Origin: Lentzea sp.
GTDB taxonomy: Bacteria; Actinomycetota; Actinomycetes; Mycobacteriales; Pseudonocardiaceae
NCBI GenBank assembly: GCA_030146905.1
Contig: JASLAV010000567.1
Location: 1-17,505, forward strand
Reading direction: 5' to 3'
Length of the DNA: 17,505 bases
The notes beneath the pieces are model-generated. The model was given only the letters and a program-made list of their open reading frames with translations. It was not told the origin of the DNA and made no database searches. Positions 13,713-17,505 of this stretch are shown in pieces. Both the position numbers and the translations under genes were made by a program. Position 1 is the stretch's first letter, and every line of letters begins with the position of its first letter.

Positions 13713-15059
13713 CTAATAGCTCTCCTCGACGAGATCCTTGAGCCGCAGCAAGGTTTTCTCGATGGCTTCGACATCCCGCCGGCCCCAGACGGACGCCGCT
13801 ACGCGTTCTCCCCAGGGCGACGTGGTGAAGTCGCAGGTCTCGGTGACCAGAGTGCCGACACCGACCTTCTCGAGCTCATAGCGCCAGCGGTGCCGACCTG
13901 GGTGAGCCCAGGCGATCCGGCGGTTCTCCTCGTACTCCACAACAGTGTTCGTCACCTCGTAAGGCACGTCGAACAACGTCATCGACACGCTGAACTCCGC
14001 GCCGAGAGTCAGGCGCTCGGGACCGGCGATCGTGTCCGCGACCGTGCCGGATCCGTCGAACTGGCTGTGTCGGCGGGGATTGGCGATCACGTCGAACACA
14101 GCCGCGGGAGAAGCGGAGATCATGATGCTCCGCGCGATCACCATCTCGGGCACAAGCTTTTCGCCCTTGTCCACGACGCGCGCCTCGACCGCGCCGAGTC
14201 GTTCCACCTCGACCTTCACCGTGTCACCAGGAGTGAGATAGCCACGGTGCTCGGCCAGCTCGAGGATGCACCCGGTACCGACGGGTCCGCTGGCGATGAT
14301 GTCACCGGCCCGCAACGTGGTGTCGCGAGATGCGTGCGCCAGCATCTCGCCGAACGACCAGTGGATCTCGCCCCATGTGCCACCTCCGTACAGCTCGCCG
14401 TTGACGTAACCGTTCATCGTGAGCGCGTAGCCCTTACCCGACCGGCAGGGTTCCAGTTCGTCGGGCGTGACCAGGTAAGGGCCGAGGCTCGTCGCACTGT
14501 CCTTGCTCTTCGAGGGGCCGAAGACGAATCCCATCTCCCGGGCGGAAACGTCGCGCGCACTCCAGTCGCAGTACACGAGGTACCCGGCGATGTGCCTCTC
14601 GGCCGTCATCGGGTCCAGGTCCGAGCAGTCGTCGGCGATCACGGCCGCGACCTCGACCTCGTAGTCCCACGACTTCGTCATCGCCGGGACGGCGACGTCG
14701 GCGCGCGGGCCTCGGATCGCGGCCGGGTTGGAGAAGTGGAAGACGGGCTCCTCGTACCAGATCGAACTGACCGTGCCGGCACCGCCCGCGGCGACTCCGG
14801 CGTTGCGGACATGCCGCTCGAAGGCCGCGAAGTCCCGCACTGATGGCGGCACGGGAATCGGTGCCAGGACGTCCGCCCACGCCAGGTCCACGATTTCCGC
14901 CGGGTTCGACGTGAGCAGGGCGGCGGTCGCCTCCAGCCCTTCGCCGGAGCGCAGCACGTCCAGCAGGGTCGTTCCTGCGGTGTGACCGAGAATCTTGCTT
15001 TCCTGCACCAGCCCACAGCGCTCAGATCCGTCGAACGAACGGTAGCTGACCCACTTCAT
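13713..15059 (-). CDS. Fumarylacetoacetate hydrolase family protein fused to a SRPBCC domain
   Basis: The 448-aa product has two parts. Residues about 1-305 form a FAH-family enzyme: an N-terminal subdomain (MKWVSYRSFDGSERCG; LAWADVLAPIPVPPSVRDFA), metal-binding acidic residues in WDYEVEVAAVIA (Glu134, Glu136) and CDWSARD (Asp165/Asp170), then KSKDSATSLGPYLVTPDEL and GDIIASGPVGTG. FAH enzymes hydrolyse C-C bonds of acylpyruvates or act as hydratases or decarboxylases in aromatic and keto-acid catabolism. Residues about 307-448 are a SRPBCC (START/polyketide cyclase-like) domain: ARSIMISASPAAVFDVIANP, FDGSGTVADTI and a closing amphipathic helix. Such a fusion is unusual; the second domain might bind a hydrophobic substrate. 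The ATG at 15059 overlaps the upstream stop as ATGA. It is the last gene of the operon. Confidence 0.88.
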   Translation of the reverse strand: MKWVSYRSFDGSERCGLVQESKILGHTAGTTLLDVLRSGEGLEATAALLTSNPAEIVDLAWADVLAPIPVPPSVRDFAAFERHVRNAGVAAGGAGTVSSIWYEEPVFHFSNPAAIRGPRADVAVPAMTKSWDYEVEVAAVIADDCSDLDPMTAERHIAGYLVYCDWSARDVSAREMGFVFGPSKSKDSATSLGPYLVTPDELEPCRSGKGYALTMNGYVNGELYGGGTWGEIHWSFGEMLAHASRDTTLRAGDIIASGPVGTGCILELAEHRGYLTPGDTVKVEVERLGAVEARVVDKGEKLVPEMVIARSIMISASPAAVFDVIANPRRHSQFDGSGTVADTIAGPERLTLGAEFSVSMTLFDVPYEVTNTVVEYEENRRIAWAHPGRHRWRYELEKVGVGTLVTETCDFTTSPWGERVAASVWGRRDVEAIEKTLLRLKDLVEESY

Positions 15060-15286
15060 GGTCCGAAGGCCTCGGCATTCTTCGATGGCGGCACATCGGC
15101 CAGCACGTTTTGGGTGTACGCGTACAGACGTTGGGCGTCGCTGGTTGACCAAGCTGGCGGGTCGAGCGGAACGGCACGCCCCTCGCTGACAGCAATGAGC
15201 CGACCATGCTCGCCTGAGATGGACACAGGCCAAGACCGAAGGGCGACCGCCGCCGTCGGTCCACAAGTGATGACAACCGTCTTCAC
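15056..15286 (-). CDS. Small conserved-context protein, 76 aa, of unknown function
   Basis: This ORF starts with GTG at 15286, overlapping the epoxide hydrolase stop as GTGA, and ends with TGA at 15056-15058, overlapping the start of the FAH-SRPBCC gene as ATGA. Such 4-nt overlaps on both sides strongly support translation. The sequence begins MKTVVITCGPTAAVALRSWP, continues with GEHGRLIAVSEGRAVPLDP and ends with a probable helix (SDAQRLYAYTQNVLADV). It has no clear signal peptide or membrane segment, and no family was recognised. Its position between two enzymes suggests an accessory subunit or a small-molecule-binding partner, but no role can be assigned from sequence. Confidence 0.7.
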   Translation of the reverse strand: MKTVVITCGPTAAVALRSWPVSISGEHGRLIAVSEGRAVPLDPPAWSTSDAQRLYAYTQNVLADVPPSKNAEAFGP

Positions 15287-16434
15287 CCCGTCACCGCCCG
15301 CGCGAACTTGCGCACCTCGTCGGCGAACAGTGCGGGCTGCTCGAACGCCGCGAAGTGGCCACCGGCGGCGATGTCGTCGTTGAAGTACCGCAGATCGTGG
15401 TAGGCGCGTTCGGCCCAGATCCGTGGTGTGCGGGTCAGTTCGCCGGGAAAAACGCTGACGCCCACCGGTAGGTCCAGCTCGGTCAGTGCGGTGGGCTCCC
15501 GCGCGTATTCCCAGTACAGACGGGAAGACGAGGCAGCCGTCCCGGTCAGCCAGTACAGGGAGATGTGGTCGAGCATCTCGTCCATGGTGAACGCGCCGGG
15601 CGGGGCCCAGTCCAGGAACTTCTCGTAGATCCAGGCGGCCTGCCCGGCCGGGGAGTCGGTCAGGGCGTAGCCGATGGTCTGCGGCCGGGTGCGCTGCACC
15701 AGGTGATACCCGGAATGGACGTGGACGAACGCAGTGCCCTGGGCGACGGCCACGGCCTCTTCGGGGCTCGGGTCGTCGCTGACCGGCGGCATGGCGAGGA
15801 ACTCGGGGAAGTTGAGGTGAACAGCACGCAGGCCAGCCGGGCGCTGCTTGCCCATGCGGGTGGCCACCACTCCTCCCCAGTCGCCACCCTGAGCCAGATA
15901 GGAGTCGTATCCCAGGCGCCGCATCAACACCGCGTAGGCGGCGGCGATGCGGTCCGGATTCCACCCCTTGGTGGTAGGCGCATCCGAGAACGCGTAGCCG
16001 GGCATGGATGGGATGACGACATGGAAGGCATCCCGCGCATCTCCGCCATGCGCAGCCGGATCGGTCAGAGGGCCGATCACCTTCAGGAACTCCAGGAACG
16101 ATCCGGGCCATCCGTGCAGTAGCAGCAGAGGGATCGCGTTCTCGCGCGGTGAGCGCACATGTGTGAAATGGATGCCGAGGCCGTCGATCGTGGTGCGGAA
16201 CTGGCCGATGTCGTTGAGGTGCTTCTCGATCCTGCGCCAGTCGTAGCCGGTGGCCCAGTGCTCCAGCAGTTCCCGCAGCCGTTCGAGCTGCACGCCTTGG
16301 CTCATGTCCGAAACGGTCTCCGAGGCCGGCAGCCGCACCCGGCTCAGCCGTTCCCTGAGATCGGCCAGCGCACTGTCCGGGATGTCGATGTGGAACGGCA
16401 GGACGTCGTCGTGACGATCTGTATTTGATCGCAT
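15283..16434 (-). CDS. Epoxide hydrolase (EHN-type alpha/beta hydrolase)
   Basis: From the ATG at 16434 the product has 383 aa, the usual size for this family. The N-terminal EHN domain (FHIDIPDSALADLRERLSRV) precedes an alpha/beta-hydrolase fold with the oxyanion motif HGWPGS (107-112), the nucleophile elbow GGDWGG (183-188, Asp185) and the catalytic His in GGHFAAFE (His360). The family opens epoxides to diols through an ester intermediate on the Asp; some members act in polyketide or steroid pathways. It is cytosolic, with no signal peptide. GGAGAAG lies about 9-15 nt upstream of the ATG. Longer in-frame extensions to 16884 cross the promoter region and the divergent regulator gene, so they are rejected. 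It is the first gene of a three-gene operon, and the divergent LysR gene probably controls it. Confidence 0.92.
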   Translation of the reverse strand: MRSNTDRHDDVLPFHIDIPDSALADLRERLSRVRLPASETVSDMSQGVQLERLRELLEHWATGYDWRRIEKHLNDIGQFRTTIDGLGIHFTHVRSPRENAIPLLLLHGWPGSFLEFLKVIGPLTDPAAHGGDARDAFHVVIPSMPGYAFSDAPTTKGWNPDRIAAAYAVLMRRLGYDSYLAQGGDWGGVVATRMGKQRPAGLRAVHLNFPEFLAMPPVSDDPSPEEAVAVAQGTAFVHVHSGYHLVQRTRPQTIGYALTDSPAGQAAWIYEKFLDWAPPGAFTMDEMLDHISLYWLTGTAASSSRLYWEYAREPTALTELDLPVGVSVFPGELTRTPRIWAERAYHDLRYFNDDIAAGGHFAAFEQPALFADEVRKFARAVTG

Positions 16435-16623
16435 GTTCTTCGGCTTCTCCGTGGGTGTGTGGTTGCCTGGCCGAAGACGGCTTCGCGGCAAGCCTGTCGG
16501 CGGTGCCCCGTCGAACTCGGCGCAGACACTCACAGTGCAAGGGAGCCGCCTGCCTCGTCCAATGAAAGTTCCGGAAAACGTAATGCGAAAACCGCATAAC
16601 AGCAGTTGAGATACCGTTATGAG
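16435..16623. promoter_or_regulatory. Divergent promoter region between the epoxide hydrolase operon and lysR gene
   Basis: This 189-bp region serves both directions. ATAAC at 16596-16600 and GTTAT at 16616-16620 form an inverted repeat with 15 bp between, directly in front of the LysR-type gene; LysR regulators bind dyad sites of the T-N11-A type in such positions. Two copies of GAAAAC at 16574-16579 and 16587-16592 are 13 bp apart in the locally AT-richer part and may be additional contacts. No promoter boxes were assigned with confidence. Confidence 0.5.
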
Positions 16624-17505
16624 GTGGCTGACGTATCCCCCATTCCTGTTGATCTCGATCTGAGGCTGGTGCAGTCCTTCGTCGTCGTCGCTGAGCACCG
16701 GCACTTCGGCCGTGCGGCAGAGGTGCTGCACACGACTCAGCCGTCTTTGAGCCGTCAGATCCGGAGACTTGAACACCAGCTCGATGCCCGGCTGCTCGAC
16801 CGCACGACGCACGGCACCCGTCTGTCCGAGGCCGGCGAGGTCTTCCTCCCCCTGGCCACCCGGCTGCTGCGCTCGGCAGGCCAAGCCGTGGCCCGCACCA
16901 GGGCCGCCTCGCGGCCCCAGACCATCATCATCGGCTACACCCGTGGTCTGCTCATCACCGCCGCCGTACGCGCGTTGCGAAAGGCAGAACCCGAGGCAGA
17001 GGTGAAGACCCGCCTCCTTGCGTGGAACGACTCGCGATCAGCGCTTCTGGATCATCGAGTCGACGCGGTCGTGACGCGGCTGCCATTCGTCACCGACCAG
17101 CTCCACGTCACGGTCCTGCACGACGAGCCCCGCGTCTTGGTCGTACCACTCGACCACCCTCTCGTCGGCCGCGAGTCGGTCACGCTCGACGACGTGGCCA
17201 ACGAGCCGATCCCCCACGTCCGGCAAGCAGATCCACTGCTGAACGCCTACTGGCGCATGGATCCTCGCCCCGACGGGCGCCCCGCACCGGACGGTCCGCT
17301 CGTCGAGGACCTCGAGGACAAGCACGAGCTCATCGCCGCGGGACAGGCAGTGGCCATCGGTCCACCGCTCGACCACGCAACGGGCCTGCACCCCGGCCTG
17401 ACCACCATCGCGCTCCGCGATGTCGAACCGGCCCAGGTCGTTATCGCTACGCGCACCAGCGACCGGAGGCGCCTGGTCTCCGCTTTCCGCGAACACGCCG
17501 AAGCC
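16624..17505 (+). CDS. LysR-family transcriptional regulator, 3' end beyond the window
   Basis: The open frame runs from GTG at 16624 to the end of the window without a stop (294 residues seen, near the usual 295-310). The N-terminal winged helix-turn-helix is clear (about residues 12-73): LRLVQSFVVVAEHRHFGRAA, TTQPSLSRQIRRLE, LDRTTHGTRLSEAG. The effector-binding domain follows (IIIGYTRGLLITAAVRALRK; VVTRLPFVTDQLHVTVLHDE; VLVVPLDHPLVGRESVTLDD). It is divergent from the epoxide hydrolase operon, the classic LysR layout, so it probably activates that operon on binding a pathway compound and represses itself. GAGG just before the GTG is very close for a ribosome binding site, so a slightly different start or leaderless translation is possible. 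Confidence 0.9.
   Translation, partial: MADVSPIPVDLDLRLVQSFVVVAEHRHFGRAAEVLHTTQPSLSRQIRRLEHQLDARLLDRTTHGTRLSEAGEVFLPLATRLLRSAGQAVARTRAASRPQTIIIGYTRGLLITAAVRALRKAEPEAEVKTRLLAWNDSRSALLDHRVDAVVTRLPFVTDQLHVTVLHDEPRVLVVPLDHPLVGRESVTLDDVANEPIPHVRQADPLLNAYWRMDPRPDGRPAPDGPLVEDLEDKHELIAAGQAVAIGPPLDHATGLHPGLTTIALRDVEPAQVVIATRTSDRRRLVSAFREHAEA

Noticed and set aside
16435..16884. N-terminal extension of the epoxide hydrolase
   Set aside because: It would run through the divergent promoter and antisense to the LysR gene; family members start near the ATG at 16434.
1..17505. CRISPR arrays or long tandem repeats
   Set aside because: No set of regularly spaced short direct repeats was seen; the only long repeats are the two IS copies.

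Overview
The window is high-GC DNA from an actinomycete, probably a member of the Pseudonocardiales. The reasons are GC-rich third codon positions, several GTG starts, a calerythrin-like EF-hand protein, a DUF5753-type XRE regulator remnant, a WXG100-like gene pair and actinobacterial insertion sequences. The order-level placement is inference. Much of the window is an accessory island full of decayed genes.

Layout: (1) 2-454, 3' part of an EF-hand calcium-binding protein. (2) 455-1260, no confident gene, but two nested inverted repeats. (3) 1261-2469, IS copy A with a frameshifted integrase-core transposase. (4) 2488-2560, a tRNA-like gene without a normal anticodon arm, followed by a scrap of serine recombinase. 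(5) 2876-7116, two divergent TIR-domain genes whose start codons are 17 bp apart: a 1259-aa TIR/P-loop STAND (NLR-like) protein and a 147-aa TIR-only protein. (6) 7121-8328, IS copy B, closely related to copy A and in the same orientation, broken by nonsense codons. (7) 8330-8715, C-terminal remnant of a tyrosine integrase. (8) 9077-9949, an APH-fold phosphotransferase. (9) 9956-10242, a regulator remnant, then a small hypothetical ORF. (10) 10612-11944, a coupled WXG100-like pair. (11) 11944-13047, a broken IS5-family element inserted in the stop codon of the second gene of that pair. (12) 13048-13340, a GH15-like remnant. (13) 13713-16434, a three-gene operon joined by 4-nt overlaps (epoxide hydrolase, 76-aa protein, FAH-SRPBCC fusion), with a divergent LysR regulator from 16624 to the window end.

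The most interesting unit is the TIR pair. It resembles NLR-like anti-phage systems, but the large sensor-like protein has Gln where the lone TIR protein has the Glu expected to be catalytic in NAD-cleaving TIR domains. This suggests a split of labour: a STAND sensor with a non-catalytic TIR adaptor, and a separate TIR effector. The pair sits between two directly repeated IS copies, so it may be, or may once have been, a composite mobile cassette. The LysR operon at the right end looks like a small inducible catabolic or tailoring pathway: epoxide opening followed by C-C bond hydrolysis.
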